Assembly: GCA_030157785.1 (NCBI GenBank)
Contig: JAOAUC010000053.1
Location: 1-39,331, forward strand
Direction: 5' to 3'
Source of the DNA: Zoogloea oleivorans
Lineage (GTDB): Bacteria; Pseudomonadota; Gammaproteobacteria; Burkholderiales; Rhodocyclaceae
Length of the DNA: 39,331 nucleotides
Made by a program: the position numbers and the translations under genes. Below the pieces are notes generated by a model. The model was given only the letters and a program-made list of their open reading frames with translations. It did no database searches and was not told the origin of the DNA. Below, piece after piece: positions 8,130-16,229 of this stretch; position 1 is the first letter of the stretch, and every line of letters starts with the position of its first letter.

Positions 8130-8999
8130 TCAAGTGCGCTTTCGACGGGCAAGCGTGCCCATCAGGCCCAGGCCGAGCAGCGCGAGTGCGGAGGAGGCGG
8201 GTTCGGGTACGCTGCCGGACGTCGTGGCATCAGGAAAGCGGGCCTGCCCCAGTCCGGAAAAATCAAAGGCGAGCGCGGAGTCGAAAACTTCATCGCCCCA
8301 ATTGACGACGCCAAATTCGAGGACGAAATCGCCCGCCCCAGTAAATGTGTACGCGGAGTGAATCCAGCCGGAAGGGCCGCAAGTGTTCGCCGTATCCCAG
8401 CAATAGCCGCTGGATACCCCCAAGGGATCCCACGTGGTGCTTGATACATTGAAGCCGATCGAGGCGCCGTCGTTGAGCGCGGCATCGAGCTCGTCCGGCA
8501 GGCTGTTGTCTTGCTGCCGCTTCAGTACATTTCCCGGCACCACGTTGCCCCGTGCCGAGTTCGTGCTGCGGGCGGTGAACAGCCACGCTGCGGTCGTGTT
8601 TGTTCCGGCCGTCACCAGCCTCGCCCATGCGTAGTCGTCGTAGCCCCGGCCGTCGGTGGAAACGTAGTTGAAGTGCAGTGAAAGGGTGTCGTTGGCCCGG
8701 GCACTGAAGACGCTGGAGAGCACCGTGGAGCCATTGTTCGAGGCTTCGTTGCCCTTTCCGTCTGCTTTCAATAAAAGCGGGGAGACGCCAGATACGCCGC
8801 CTGAAGTTGTGACGTAGCCGAAACGGGCATTGCCTGTCGGCGAGGTCGTGACGGTGCTGTCGCCGGCGATCAGGCCACTGGCGCCGGTGGAGGCCCAGGT
8901 GGTGCCGTTGAAGGACAGTGCCGCAGCATGGGTTGCCGGCGCGAGAATCGTGATCAGAAGGCCGGTGGCAACGCGGGCCGAAGAAGATCGAAATTTCAT
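8130..8999 (-). CDS. PEP-CTERM sorting domain protein
   Basis: A 289-aa secreted protein. The N-terminus has a Sec signal peptide (residues 1 to about 25, ending THAAA). The C-terminus carries the tripartite PEP-CTERM sorting signal: VPEP at 264-267, a hydrophobic helix (ALALLGLGLMG) and the basic end ARRKRT. Exosortase would cut near the PEP motif and deliver the protein to the cell surface or exopolysaccharide. The middle, about 230 residues, is rich in Ser, Thr, Gly and Asn with no recognised domain and one cysteine pair (CWDTANTC). A GGAAAG ribosome site precedes the ATG. The gene stands alone, convergent with the photolyase operon, and has a sigma54 promoter about 70 bases upstream. In Zoogloea-type bacteria PEP-CTERM genes are RpoN/PrsK-PrsR controlled and linked to floc formation; no exosortase gene lies in this window. 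Confidence 0.88.
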   Translation of the reverse strand: MKFRSSSARVATGLLITILAPATHAAALSFNGTTWASTGASGLIAGDSTVTTSPTGNARFGYVTTSGGVSGVSPLLLKADGKGNEASNNGSTVLSSVFSARANDTLSLHFNYVSTDGRGYDDYAWARLVTAGTNTTAAWLFTARSTNSARGNVVPGNVLKRQQDNSLPDELDAALNDGASIGFNVSSTTWDPLGVSSGYCWDTANTCGPSGWIHSAYTFTGAGDFVLEFGVVNWGDEVFDSALAFDFSGLGQARFPDATTSGSVPEPASSALALLGLGLMGTLARRKRT

Positions 9000-9071
9000 G
9001 GTGGTTTGCTTTCCCTGCTTGTCTCGTTCACCGGAATGCCCCGGAGTGGGGCTGGCTGTAGAGAGGGAAAC

Positions 9072-9086
9072 GCAAACCCCGTGCCA
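9072..9086 (-). promoter_or_regulatory. Sigma54 promoter (-24/-12) for the PEP-CTERM gene
   Basis: On the minus strand TGGCACG is followed by GGGT and TTGC. The -24 GG (9085-9084) and -12 GC (9073-9072) are separated by exactly ten bases, matching the RpoN consensus TGGCACG-N4-TTGC. The predicted start is near 9060, giving a leader of about 60 nt. Confidence 0.75.
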
Positions 9087-9159
9087 TGCCCTTGCAAGTT
9101 CGCAAGCCCATGCTTTAGCGGGGATTTATTTCGGCTCGATGCCAGGTTTTCGGTGTGTC

Positions 9160-9194
9160 GGGGCAAAGGACCCAGGGGTTGGGGCATTTGCCCC
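9160..9194. promoter_or_regulatory. Inverted repeat, candidate activator site upstream of the sigma54 promoter
   Basis: GGGGCAAA (9160-9167) is mirrored by TTTGCCCC (9187-9194), and the right part is itself a palindrome (GGGGCATTTGCCCC, 9181-9194). The centre is about 115 bases upstream of the predicted sigma54 start, a normal distance for an enhancer-binding protein. It could instead be a transcript-end hairpin of the 48-aa gene. The rest of 9000-9264 shows only another small repeat, CTTGC-N6-GCAAG at 9091-9106. Confidence 0.4.
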
Positions 9195-9264
9195 ACCAGA
9201 ATTCCGACTGGCCGCACCTGCCATCAGGCTGTTCGGGAGCTTGTGTGCAGGTCGAGGGTGCTGA

Positions 9265-9411
9265 CTAGAAAATCTGTCCGGCAAACACTTCCTTGAAATA
9301 GGCCTCGCAGTCTGCAGGTGCCGCGGCCGTGCCGCACAGGCTCTGGCGTTCTGCCGCAACCCGTTGTTCCAGTTGGGCGCTTACAAGTTTGCGTAAGTAG
9401 TCGAAGCTCAT
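9265..9411 (-). CDS. Small 48-aa protein divergent from lysR
   Basis: ATG at 9411 to TAG at 9267-9265 encodes 48 residues beginning MSFDYLRKLVSAQLEQRVAA and ending EVFAGQIF. It is preceded by a strong GGAG ribosome site 6 bases before the ATG and by a good promoter (9508-9536). Two cysteines are present, Cys26 and Cys35. The first 25 residues look like an amphipathic helix. There is no signal peptide or membrane segment. I do not recognise the family. Its divergent placement against a LysR-type regulator suggests it is that regulator's target. The ribosome site, promoter and codon use support a real gene. Confidence 0.6.
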   Translation of the reverse strand: MSFDYLRKLVSAQLEQRVAAERQSLCGTAAAPADCEAYFKEVFAGQIF

Positions 9412-9507
9412 GGCGTTCTCCTTGTCGACGTTTCAGAGTGGCGCGCTTCGCGACCCGGCAGGGGGAGGGGGGAAGCCGGATCGCGAAGTTTTGGGCGCCG
9501 TGAAGTG

Positions 9508-9536
9508 ACTATAGGATTTATGCTGCGTTGCAGCAA
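9508..9536 (-). promoter_or_regulatory. Promoter for the 48-aa gene
   Basis: On the minus strand TTGCTG (9536-9531) and TATAGT (9513-9508) are 17 bases apart. The -35 overlaps the inverted repeat at 9521-9535. Confidence 0.5.
9521..9535. promoter_or_regulatory. Inverted repeat, candidate LysR operator
   Basis: TGCTGC-GTT-GCAGCA is a perfect 6-bp inverted repeat with a 3-base spacer, in the divergent region between the 48-aa gene and lysR and overlapping the -35 of the former. The location and form fit a LysR-family binding site. Confidence 0.5.
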
Positions 9537-9584
9537 ACGACTCTTTGTGATGTTACGATTTAGTTTTTCTTAATCGTTGCGGCC

Positions 9585-10559
9585 ATGACTTACCGTCTGC
9601 CCACCCTGTCCGCGCTGCGAGCCTTCGAGTCGGCGGCGCGCCACCTGAGCTTCAAGAACGCTGCTGCCGAGCTGTGCGTGACGCCGGCGGCCGTGAGTCA
9701 GCAGATCAAGTCGCTGGAGCAGGATCTGGGGGTGCCTCTGTTTCGCCGCCTGCCCCGTGCGCTGGAATTGACCGCGCAGGGCATGGCGATGTTGCCGAAA
9801 GTGACAGAGGGTTTTGCCTGTCTGGCGGCGGCTGTTGAAACGACGCGTGCTGCTGACGGGGGCTTGCTGACCGTTCATGCGCCACCGTCCCTGGCCTTGC
9901 GCTGGCTGGTGCCGCGTCTGGCACGCTTTGCGGGAGCCCATCCCGAGGTGGCCCTGCGGCTGGCCAGCGACGTCAGCAACATCGACGGAATGGGCAGCGG
10001 TCCGGCCACGGATCTGCGGGATTCGGGAAGCGAGGTGGCTATCCGCTTCGGGGCGGGGCATTACGCCGGATTCTCTTGCGAGCTGATCCTGGCGCCCGAC
10101 TACGTGCTGGTGTGCAGTCCGGCGCTGCTGGCCCGCATCGGGCCGCTGCACACGCCGGCCGACATCTGTGAGCAGGTGCTTATTCATGATGAGTCGATTC
10201 CCGACGAGGAGACACGCCCCAGCTGGCGGGAGTGGTTCCGGCTGGCCGGGGTGCCGGATGTGGGGGCGACCCGCGGCCCGCGCTTTTCGAGCGCAGCCCT
10301 GGTTCTCGAGGCGGCGCTGGGTGGTCAGGGCATGGCGCTGACGCTGCGGCCGCTGGTCGAGGCTGATGTGGCGTCCGGCCGTCTGGTGATGCCTTTCGGG
10401 ACTTCGCTGCCATCCCGTTACGCCTATTACCTGGTGGTTCCAGAGGCGATTTCCGGGCGTCCGGCGGTACAGGCCTTCCGTGAATGGCTGCTTCGGGAGG
10501 TGGGTGTGACAATGTCGGCTGCTGCAGTCAAAAGCCCGGGTGATATAATCACATTCTGA
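9585..10559 (+). CDS. LysR-family transcriptional regulator, GcvA-like
   Basis: A 324-aa regulator. The N-terminal winged helix-turn-helix (residues about 6-65: LPTLSALRAFESAARHLSF, then AAVSQQIKSLEQDLGVPLFRR) is followed by a LysR substrate-binding domain (about 95-300). The HTH and the beginning of the effector domain most resemble GcvA, but GcvA-like regulators control many unrelated genes, so the ligand is unknown. It is divergent from the 48-aa gene, with a perfect inverted repeat between. Its 3' end carries the -10 box of hemA. Confidence 0.9.
   Translation: MTYRLPTLSALRAFESAARHLSFKNAAAELCVTPAAVSQQIKSLEQDLGVPLFRRLPRALELTAQGMAMLPKVTEGFACLAAAVETTRAADGGLLTVHAPPSLALRWLVPRLARFAGAHPEVALRLASDVSNIDGMGSGPATDLRDSGSEVAIRFGAGHYAGFSCELILAPDYVLVCSPALLARIGPLHTPADICEQVLIHDESIPDEETRPSWREWFRLAGVPDVGATRGPRFSSAALVLEAALGGQGMALTLRPLVEADVASGRLVMPFGTSLPSRYAYYLVVPEAISGRPAVQAFREWLLREVGVTMSAAAVKSPGDIITF
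10541..10549 (+). promoter_or_regulatory. Extended -10 promoter of hemA, inside the lysR 3' end
   Basis: TGA immediately precedes a perfect TATAAT (10544-10549), an extended -10 element. The predicted start is near 10556 and the hemA ATG is at 10587. No good -35 is visible, which extended -10 promoters tolerate. Confidence 0.6.
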
Positions 10560-10586
10560 TAATTCCGCTTCCTTCGCGCGCCACGC

Positions 10587-11840
10587 ATGCAGCTGTTTGC
10601 TCTCGGACTGAACCATCACACAGCGCCGCTCGCGATTCGGGAGCAGGTGTCGTTTCGTCCCGAGCTGCTGAATCAGGCCTTGGCTGACTTTGTTCGCGCC
10701 AAGCCGGTGAGGGAGGCCGCGATCCTGTCCACCTGCAACCGGACAGAACTCTACTTCGCCACCCAGCAGCCCCAGCACGCGGCCGACTGGTTTGCCGAAT
10801 ACCACCGCGTCGCGCTGCAGGATCTGTCCCCCTATCTTTACACCCTTCCCCAGCGGGATGCGATTCGTCACGTCTTCCGGGTGGCCAGCGGTCTCGACTC
10901 CATGGTCATCGGGGAGCCGCAGATCCTCGGGCAGATGAAGGATGCCGTGCGTCAGGCCGAAGCGGCCGGCACCCTGGGGGCGACCATGCACAAGCTCTTC
11001 CAGCGCACCTTCTCGGTGGCCAAGGAAGTGCGTTCCACCACGGCCATCGGCGCCAACATCGTCTCCATGGCCGCGGCGGCCGTGCATTTGTCCGAGCGGA
11101 TTTTTGAGCGGGTCAGTGATCAGCGGGTGCTGTTCGTCGGTGCCGGCGAGATGATCGAGTTGTGTGCGGCCCACTTTGGTGGCGCGCAGCCGCGCAAGAT
11201 GACCATCGCCAACCGCACGCCAGCCCGTGCCGAAGCCCTGGCCGAGCGTTTCGGTGCTGACGTGCTGCGCCTGGATCAGGTGGGCGACGTTCTGGCGAAC
11301 TACGATATCGTCGTGTCCTGCACCGGCAGTCCGCTGCCGATCATCGGTCTCGGGATGGTCGAACGGGCGCTCAAGGTGCGCCGCCATCGCCCGATGGTGA
11401 TGGTCGATCTGGCCGTGCCGCGGGACATCGAGCCCGAAGTGGCGGCGCTCGACGACGTATTTCTATACACCGTCGACGACCTGGCTCAGGTGGTCGATTC
11501 CGGTCTCGAGTCCCGCCAGGCGGCGGTGGTCGAGGCCGAAGGCATCATCGACGAGCGGGTGGATGGTTTTCTCCACTGGCTCGACAGCCGTGACACCGTC
11601 CCGACCATCCGCGCCCTGCGGGCCAACGCCGACCAGATGCGGCAGGCCGAGCTGGAGCGGGCGGTGCGCCTGCTTGCCCGGGGTGAAGACCCCCACAAGG
11701 TCATCGAGGCCCTCAGTCATGGCCTCACCAACAAGTTCCTGCACGCCCCGACGCGCTTCCTCAGCGCCTCCGAGGGCGACCAGCGCGGCGATTGCGCCGA
11801 CCTGGTGCAGCGCATCTTCAATCTCCACAAAGAGCACTAG
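10587..11840 (+). CDS. hemA: Glutamyl-tRNA reductase
   Basis: A 417-aa cytosolic enzyme that reduces glutamyl-tRNA(Glu) to glutamate-1-semialdehyde with NADPH, the first committed step of C5-pathway tetrapyrrole synthesis. The catalytic nucleophile is Cys50 in [12 protein letters not shown]. The start [19 protein letters not shown] and the segment [21 protein letters not shown] are diagnostic. The NADPH-binding fold carries [16 protein letters not shown], and the C-terminal dimerisation domain ends [14 protein letters not shown]. The length is normal. It heads a housekeeping run with prfA (48 bases downstream) and prmC, the widely conserved hemA-prfA-prmC order. The strong TATAAT upstream gives it its own promoter. 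Confidence 0.97.
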   Translation: MQLFALGLNHHTAPLAIREQVSFRPELLNQALADFVRAKPVREAAILSTCNRTELYFATQQPQHAADWFAEYHRVALQDLSPYLYTLPQRDAIRHVFRVASGLDSMVIGEPQILGQMKDAVRQAEAAGTLGATMHKLFQRTFSVAKEVRSTTAIGANIVSMAAAAVHLSERIFERVSDQRVLFVGAGEMIELCAAHFGGAQPRKMTIANRTPARAEALAERFGADVLRLDQVGDVLANYDIVVSCTGSPLPIIGLGMVERALKVRRHRPMVMVDLAVPRDIEPEVAALDDVFLYTVDDLAQVVDSGLESRQAAVVEAEGIIDERVDGFLHWLDSRDTVPTIRALRANADQMRQAELERAVRLLARGEDPHKVIEALSHGLTNKFLHAPTRFLSASEGDQRGDCADLVQRIFNLHKEH

Positions 11841-11887
11841 CCCTCGGGCTGGGCCTGCCATGCCTGCGCTCGCAGGCCGGACTCCCC

Positions 11888-12970
11888 ATGAAACAGCGCA
11901 TCCGCGACAAGCTCGAAAACCTTGCCGATCGCCTGCAGGAACTCGACCGCCTGCTGGCCACCAGCGAAGCCGCCAGCGATATGGACAACTACCGCAAACT
12001 GACCCGCGAGCACGCGGAGATCACGCCGGTGGTGGGCCTGTATCGCGATTATTGCCGGGCCCTGGAGGATGAAGCGACGGCGAAGGACTTGATGGGCGAT
12101 CCGGAAATGAAGGAGCTGGCCGTTGCCGAGCTCGAATCCGCCCTGGCTGCCCAGGCGCGTATCGATGCCGATCTGCAGACGGCACTGCTGCCCCGCGATC
12201 CCAACGACGAGCGCAATCTCTTCCTCGAAATCCGTGCCGGCACCGGCGGCGACGAAGCAGCCCTGTTTGCCGGCGATCTGCTGCGCATGTACACCCGCTA
12301 CGCGGAGCGCCAGGGCTGGCGGGTCGAGATCATTTCCGCCAGCGATTCCGAGCTCGGCGGCTTCAAGGAAGTCATCGTCCGCATCGCAGGCACTGGCGCC
12401 TATTCGCGCCTCAAGTTCGAATCCGGCGGCCATCGGGTGCAGCGGGTGCCGGCCACCGAAACGCAGGGGCGCATCCACACATCGGCGTGCACTGTGGCGG
12501 TGATGCCCGAGGCCGATGAAGTGGGCGAGGTGGAGCTCAACCCTGCAGACTTGCGTATCGACACCTTCCGCGCCTCGGGGGCCGGCGGTCAGCACATCAA
12601 CAAGACCGACTCGGCGGTGCGCATCACTCACCTGCCCACCGGTATCGTCGCCGAATGCCAGGATGGCCGCTCCCAGCACCAGAACAAGGCATCGGCCCTG
12701 CGCGTGCTGGCGGCCCGTATCAAGGACATCCAGGTGCGCGAGCATCAGGCCAAGGAGGCCGCCACCCGCAAAAGTCTGATTGGCAGCGGTGATCGTTCCG
12801 AGCGCATCCGCACCTACAACTTCCCGCAGGGGCGTCTGACCGATCACCGCATCAATCTCACCCTCTACAAGCTGGATGCAGTGCTGCAGGGTGATCTGGA
12901 TGAGGTGGTGGCCGCACTGACGGCCGAACACCAGGCCGAACTCCTCGCTGCGCTGGCGGACGAGAGCTGA
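11888..12970 (+). CDS. prfA: Peptide chain release factor 1
   Basis: A 360-aa class I release factor recognising UAA and UAG in the ribosomal A site. The stop-codon-reading PAT motif is in [12 protein letters not shown]. The catalytic GGQ is at residues 233-235, the same numbering as in E. coli RF1; its glutamine is the methylation target of PrmC, encoded next. [10 protein letters not shown] and [16 protein letters not shown] are further family markers. The ATG at 11888 gives the expected N-terminus [12 protein letters not shown]. Only 7 bases separate its stop from the prmC ATG, so the modifying enzyme and its substrate are co-expressed. Confidence 0.97.
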   Translation: MKQRIRDKLENLADRLQELDRLLATSEAASDMDNYRKLTREHAEITPVVGLYRDYCRALEDEATAKDLMGDPEMKELAVAELESALAAQARIDADLQTALLPRDPNDERNLFLEIRAGTGGDEAALFAGDLLRMYTRYAERQGWRVEIISASDSELGGFKEVIVRIAGTGAYSRLKFESGGHRVQRVPATETQGRIHTSACTVAVMPEADEVGEVELNPADLRIDTFRASGAGGQHINKTDSAVRITHLPTGIVAECQDGRSQHQNKASALRVLAARIKDIQVREHQAKEAATRKSLIGSGDRSERIRTYNFPQGRLTDHRINLTLYKLDAVLQGDLDEVVAALTAEHQAELLAALADES

Positions 12971-12977
12971 TCTGGTG

Positions 12978-13799
12978 ATGCCTGCGACCATCGGTGACGT
13001 GCTGGCTGCTGCCCGTGGGCGCATCCCGGCCAGCGAGGCGCGCCTGTTTCTGCGCGACATTCTGGGGTGTACGTCCGCGCAGATTTCCGCCTACCCGGAG
13101 CGCAGCCTGTCTGCCGAGCAGGCGCAGCGATTTGCTGAAATGCTCGAGCGTCGCGTGGCCGGTGAGCCGGTAGCCTACCTGCTCGGTGAGCGGGAGTTTT
13201 ACGGGCGCAGTTTTCGCGTTACGCCGGCAGTGCTGATTCCGCGGCCGGAGACGGAGCTGATCGTCGAAATGGTCGTGGCCCGTCTGGGCGCCGGTGCCGA
13301 GCCGCGCATCCTTGATCTCGGCACCGGTAGCGGCGCGCTGGCGGTGACGCTGGCGCTCGAGATTCCGGCGGCACAGGTCACCGCGGTGGATGTTTCAGCC
13401 ACGGCACTGGCGGTGGCCAGGGCCAACGGCGCGGCACTCGGCGCGCAGGTTCGTTTCGTCGAGAGCGACTGGTTTGCGGCGCTGGATGCGACATGTTTTG
13501 ATTTTATTGTCAGCAATCCGCCCTACATTGCTGCTGGCGATCCGCATCTGGCGGAGGGTGACGTACGTTTCGAGCCTTTCTCAGCCCTCGCGTCGGGGCC
13601 GGTCGGCATGGACGATCTCGGCCGGATTGCCGCGGCAGCACCGGGTTTTCTGGTGCCGGGCGGCTGGCTGATGATGGAGCACGGCTACGATCAGGCGGCC
13701 TTGGTCCGTGACTTGCTAGTTGCTCAGGGCTTTGTCGATGTGGAATCGGCCAGGGACCTGGCGGGTATCGAACGCGTCAGCTTTGGTCGTCGCGCTTGA
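12978..13799 (+). CDS. prmC: Peptide chain release factor N5-glutamine methyltransferase
   Basis: A 273-aa SAM-dependent enzyme methylating the GGQ glutamine of RF1 and RF2. A helical N-terminal domain binds the release factor. The Rossmann methyltransferase domain has motif I ILDLGTGSGALAVTLALE and the catalytic NPPY at about residues 180-183 (FIVSNPPYIA). The start may be ATG 12978 or the GTG immediately before it (12975); the ATG is chosen. The upstream neighbour encodes its substrate RF1. Its TGA stop lies inside the -35 element of the grxD promoter. Confidence 0.95.
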   Translation: MPATIGDVLAAARGRIPASEARLFLRDILGCTSAQISAYPERSLSAEQAQRFAEMLERRVAGEPVAYLLGEREFYGRSFRVTPAVLIPRPETELIVEMVVARLGAGAEPRILDLGTGSGALAVTLALEIPAAQVTAVDVSATALAVARANGAALGAQVRFVESDWFAALDATCFDFIVSNPPYIAAGDPHLAEGDVRFEPFSALASGPVGMDDLGRIAAAAPGFLVPGGWLMMEHGYDQAALVRDLLVAQGFVDVESARDLAGIERVSFGRRA

Positions 13800-13824
13800 C
13801 GAGCTCGTCCGGCAGGCCTAGACT
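13796..13824 (+). promoter_or_regulatory. Sigma70 promoter of grxD overlapping the prmC stop codon
   Basis: TTGACG (13796-13801) and TAGACT (13819-13824) are separated by 17 bases. The -35 contains the prmC TGA. The predicted start is near 13831, about 30 bases before the grxD ATG. Confidence 0.7.
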
Positions 13825-13861
13825 TTTCCTACTGATTTACTCAACTATTTGCGAGACCATG

Positions 13862-14179
13862 ATGGACGTTCAAAAGATCATTCACGAACAAGTCACCACC
13901 AATCCGGTCGTGCTGTACATGAAGGGCACCCCGGCGGCTCCCCGCTGCGGTTTCTCCGCTTCGGCCACGCAGATTCTGCGCGCCAGCGGCGTGTCGGACT
14001 TCTTCTCGGTGGATGTGCTTTCCAACGAAGCCATCCGTCAGGGCATCAAGGAATACGCCAGCTGGCCGACCATTCCGCAGCTCTACATCAAGGGTGAATT
14101 CGTCGGCGGCTCGGACATCATGAAAGAGATGTTCGATTCCGGCGAACTGAAGAAGATGATCGAAGCCGCTATCGCCTGA
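13862..14179 (+). CDS. grxD: Monothiol glutaredoxin (Grx4 type)
   Basis: A 105-aa monothiol glutaredoxin with active site CGFS (PRCGFSASATQIL), the upstream YMKGTP loop, the glutathione-binding WPTIPQLYIKGEFVGG and the C-terminal GGSDIMKEM. Such proteins bind a [2Fe-2S] cluster with glutathione and pass it to apoproteins, usually with BolA partners. Two adjacent ATG codons (13859 and 13862) exist; 13862 has better spacing to the purine-rich GCGAGA. It has its own promoter and ends at a bidirectional terminator. Confidence 0.95.
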   Translation: MDVQKIIHEQVTTNPVVLYMKGTPAAPRCGFSASATQILRASGVSDFFSVDVLSNEAIRQGIKEYASWPTIPQLYIKGEFVGGSDIMKEMFDSGELKKMIEAAIA

Positions 14180-14199
14180 ACATTGGCAACACGGCTTTG

Positions 14200-14227
14200 A
14201 AACAGGGCGGCTCAGGCCGCCTTGTTT
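14200..14227. terminator. Bidirectional terminator between grxD and the nucleotidyltransferase gene
   Basis: AAACAGGGCGGC (14200-14211) pairs with GCCGCCTTGTTT (14216-14227) around TCAG: a 12-bp stem with one G-U pair and A/T-rich flanks on both strands. It includes the stop and last codons of the minus-strand gene ending at 14212. Confidence 0.75.
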
Positions 14228-15315
14228 GCGTTTACGGCCTCGGTGGGGCCAGTGATCGAGCGTGTTTTGGGCGGGAAGATGGCTTTGTGCGCCAGGTGGT
14301 AGGCGAGCAGGTGCGGTGGCATGCGTAGCCAGTGGGCGCGCACGTAGAGCAGCTTGCGCGCCGCGGGAGTCAGCCAGTCGCGGGTGCTGGGATGTTGCGG
14401 ACGCAGGACGCGTTCGTACATGGCATCGAGGATCGGCTGGCCACCCTTGAGGCAGCCGAGGGTGTCGAGGATGCGTGCCGGCACCGGCGTAAGCAGCAGG
14501 CGGTGGGTATAGCGCAGGGCCAGACGCAGCGGCCCGTCGAGCTGGAGCCGGATGGCCCGGGCCAGGAGCGCGTCCCACTGGCTGTCGTTTTCGGCGAGGC
14601 GGCGCAGCAGCAGGTCGAGGTCGGTGAGGTCGCGCAGCAGGTTGTCCGGTTCGCCTTCGTGGAACAGGTGAGCGGCGCTGTGCAGGATCAGGTCGGCCAG
14701 GCTCAGGGTGCGCACGCCCGGCAAGCCGGGAACTTCGATGCTGTCCTCGATGAGCAGGGCGGCGTCGGGCTTGAGGCGGGAGGTTGGCGGCAGGATTGTG
14801 TGATGCACGTCGAGGGCCGTGCCGCGGAACATGTGCTGCATGGCCGGCAGTTCGTGCATCCACTGGCGGTAGTAGCGCTGGTCGTAGGCATCAAGCGTGG
14901 AACTGGTCCAGCCGGTCAGCATCAGGGCCGATTCGGCATCAGCGAGGCGGGCGCGCGGGACCAGGATGTCCACGTCGGCAAACAGGCGGCCCTGGGCGGC
15001 CGGCAGGCCGGCCATCACGTAGGCGGCGCCCTTGAGCAGGATCAGCGGCAGGCCGGCACGGGCCAGCCCGTCACGCAGAAACAGCGCTTCGTGGCGGATC
15101 GAATGATGTTGCCGGTCGGCCATGACTGCGCCGGAGAGCAGGTGGTTGCGGGGGCGTGCCGGCATGTCTGCCTCGACGCCGGCGGCCTTCAGGCGATGGT
15201 ACAGCCGGCCCAGCAGGTTGGCATGGCGGGTCTGGCGGATCAGCAGATCCCACTCGGTGGGGCTCAGGCGGCGGACTTCAGTCGGCTGGCGGAGGATGCG
15301 CAGCAGCAGGCTCAT
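14212..15315 (-). CDS. Nucleotidyltransferase-family protein of the HprK-related cassette
   Basis: A 367-aa protein resembling the NTP_transf_5 group (PF14907) of the polymerase-beta nucleotidyltransferase fold. The nucleotide-binding segment is LILLKGAAYVMAG (Lys95-Gly96). The metal-binding acids are Asp114 and Asp116 in LFADVDILVP, and a third candidate is Asp169 in TALDVHH. The remainder is helical with several His and Arg clusters. Its ATG overlaps the TGA of the kinase gene upstream by 4 bases (ATGA), so it is translationally coupled. It is the last gene of the cassette and ends in a bidirectional terminator. Proteins of this group are found beside HprK-related kinase A and PqqD-like genes. 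The acceptor of nucleotidyl transfer is unknown. Confidence 0.8.
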   Translation of the reverse strand: MSLLLRILRQPTEVRRLSPTEWDLLIRQTRHANLLGRLYHRLKAAGVEADMPARPRNHLLSGAVMADRQHHSIRHEALFLRDGLARAGLPLILLKGAAYVMAGLPAAQGRLFADVDILVPRARLADAESALMLTGWTSSTLDAYDQRYYRQWMHELPAMQHMFRGTALDVHHTILPPTSRLKPDAALLIEDSIEVPGLPGVRTLSLADLILHSAAHLFHEGEPDNLLRDLTDLDLLLRRLAENDSQWDALLARAIRLQLDGPLRLALRYTHRLLLTPVPARILDTLGCLKGGQPILDAMYERVLRPQHPSTRDWLTPAARKLLYVRAHWLRMPPHLLAYHLAHKAIFPPKTRSITGPTEAVNANKAA

Positions 15316-16229
15316 GGCGTGCCCTCGGCGGCCAGGCGATCAAAAATGGCGATGGCGTCGTCGAGCCGGCTGTATTCGAAGCTGTAGCTCCGGCACTCGT
15401 CCACCATGCGGCCGACGGCCTCGAAACCCCGGGTGCCGAGGATGTGGTAGTTCATCGCGTTGTCGGCAATCTGCATGAGAGCCGTGCCATTGCCCATCGG
15501 GGTCAGCGTGGCTTCGCTGCCGGCCCGGTAGCGGGGCAGCACCATCCAGGCCGGGCGGGCGGGGGTGTTCACCGCGCGTACGCTGGCTTCGGGTGGCGCC
15601 ATCATGGCGACCGTGCCCTTGGTGGTGTCGTGGACGGGGCGGGTCAGGAAGGCGTCCGGCGCGTAGGCGCGGATGATGTCGATGGACGCGTTCTTGAGGT
15701 TGACCGGCCGGGCCAGGCCCATGACGTCGCCAGTCTGCAGATTGATCAGGGTGAGTTCATCCGACAGCAGGCGCCAGCCGCGATTGACCAGCGCGGCGCA
15801 CAGCGTGCTTTTGCCGGAACCGGGCGGGGCCGGGAGGATGGCGGCCCGGTTGCCCTTGGCCACGGAGGCGGCGTGGATCACCAGGATGTGCTGGCTGTAG
15901 GCCGTGATGCACCAGTTGAGGCCCCACTCCATCATCGGCAGGGCCTGCGGGCGGGGCAGCGGGGTGAAGGGCTCGACGGCGTCGACGACAAAATGCGCCT
16001 GCGGCTTGAGCCAGCGGCGCAACCCGCGACCGGGTTCGATGGCGACGTGGAAATCCACGAATTCGCTGTCGTCGATCAGCGGGTGATGGGCGTACAGGAT
16101 GGCCAGCTCGTCGGCGATCTCGGAAACGCCGCTTTGCAGGCGGCAGTTGAACGGACCGGCGGCAAGGCGTATGCCCTTGCCCGCCAGCCGCTCCCGAAAG
16201 GTGGCGGGGGAGAGGTCACGGACGATCAA
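15312..16229 (-). CDS. HprK-related kinase A
   Basis: A 305-aa P-loop protein of the HPr kinase/phosphorylase superfamily. The Walker A loop is at residues 135-142 (PPGSGKST), preceded by ILVIHAASV (His119) as in HprK. The acidic LLSDELTLI (Asp157, Glu158) sits in the Walker B region. It lacks the separate N-terminal domain of genuine HprK, and no HPr or PTS gene is nearby. NCBI-type annotation names such proteins HprK-related kinase A. The start is TTG 16229 (MIVRDLSPATF); TGA closes the frame 21 bases further upstream, leaving only a CTG as alternative. It overlaps the PqqD-like gene by 14 bases and the nucleotidyltransferase gene by 4. The likely role is phosphorylation of a serine or other group on a cassette partner; this is not shown. 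Confidence 0.82.
   Translation of the reverse strand: MIVRDLSPATFRERLAGKGIRLAAGPFNCRLQSGVSEIADELAILYAHHPLIDDSEFVDFHVAIEPGRGLRRWLKPQAHFVVDAVEPFTPLPRPQALPMMEWGLNWCITAYSQHILVIHAASVAKGNRAAILPAPPGSGKSTLCAALVNRGWRLLSDELTLINLQTGDVMGLARPVNLKNASIDIIRAYAPDAFLTRPVHDTTKGTVAMMAPPEASVRAVNTPARPAWMVLPRYRAGSEATLTPMGNGTALMQIADNAMNYHILGTRGFEAVGRMVDECRSYSFEYSRLDDAIAIFDRLAAEGTP

Noticed and set aside
15312..16229. Genuine HPr kinase/phosphorylase of the PTS
   Set aside because: There is no HPr, EI or EIIA gene nearby, the N-terminal HprK domain is missing, and the PqqD-like and nucleotidyltransferase neighbours match the HprK-related kinase A cassette instead.
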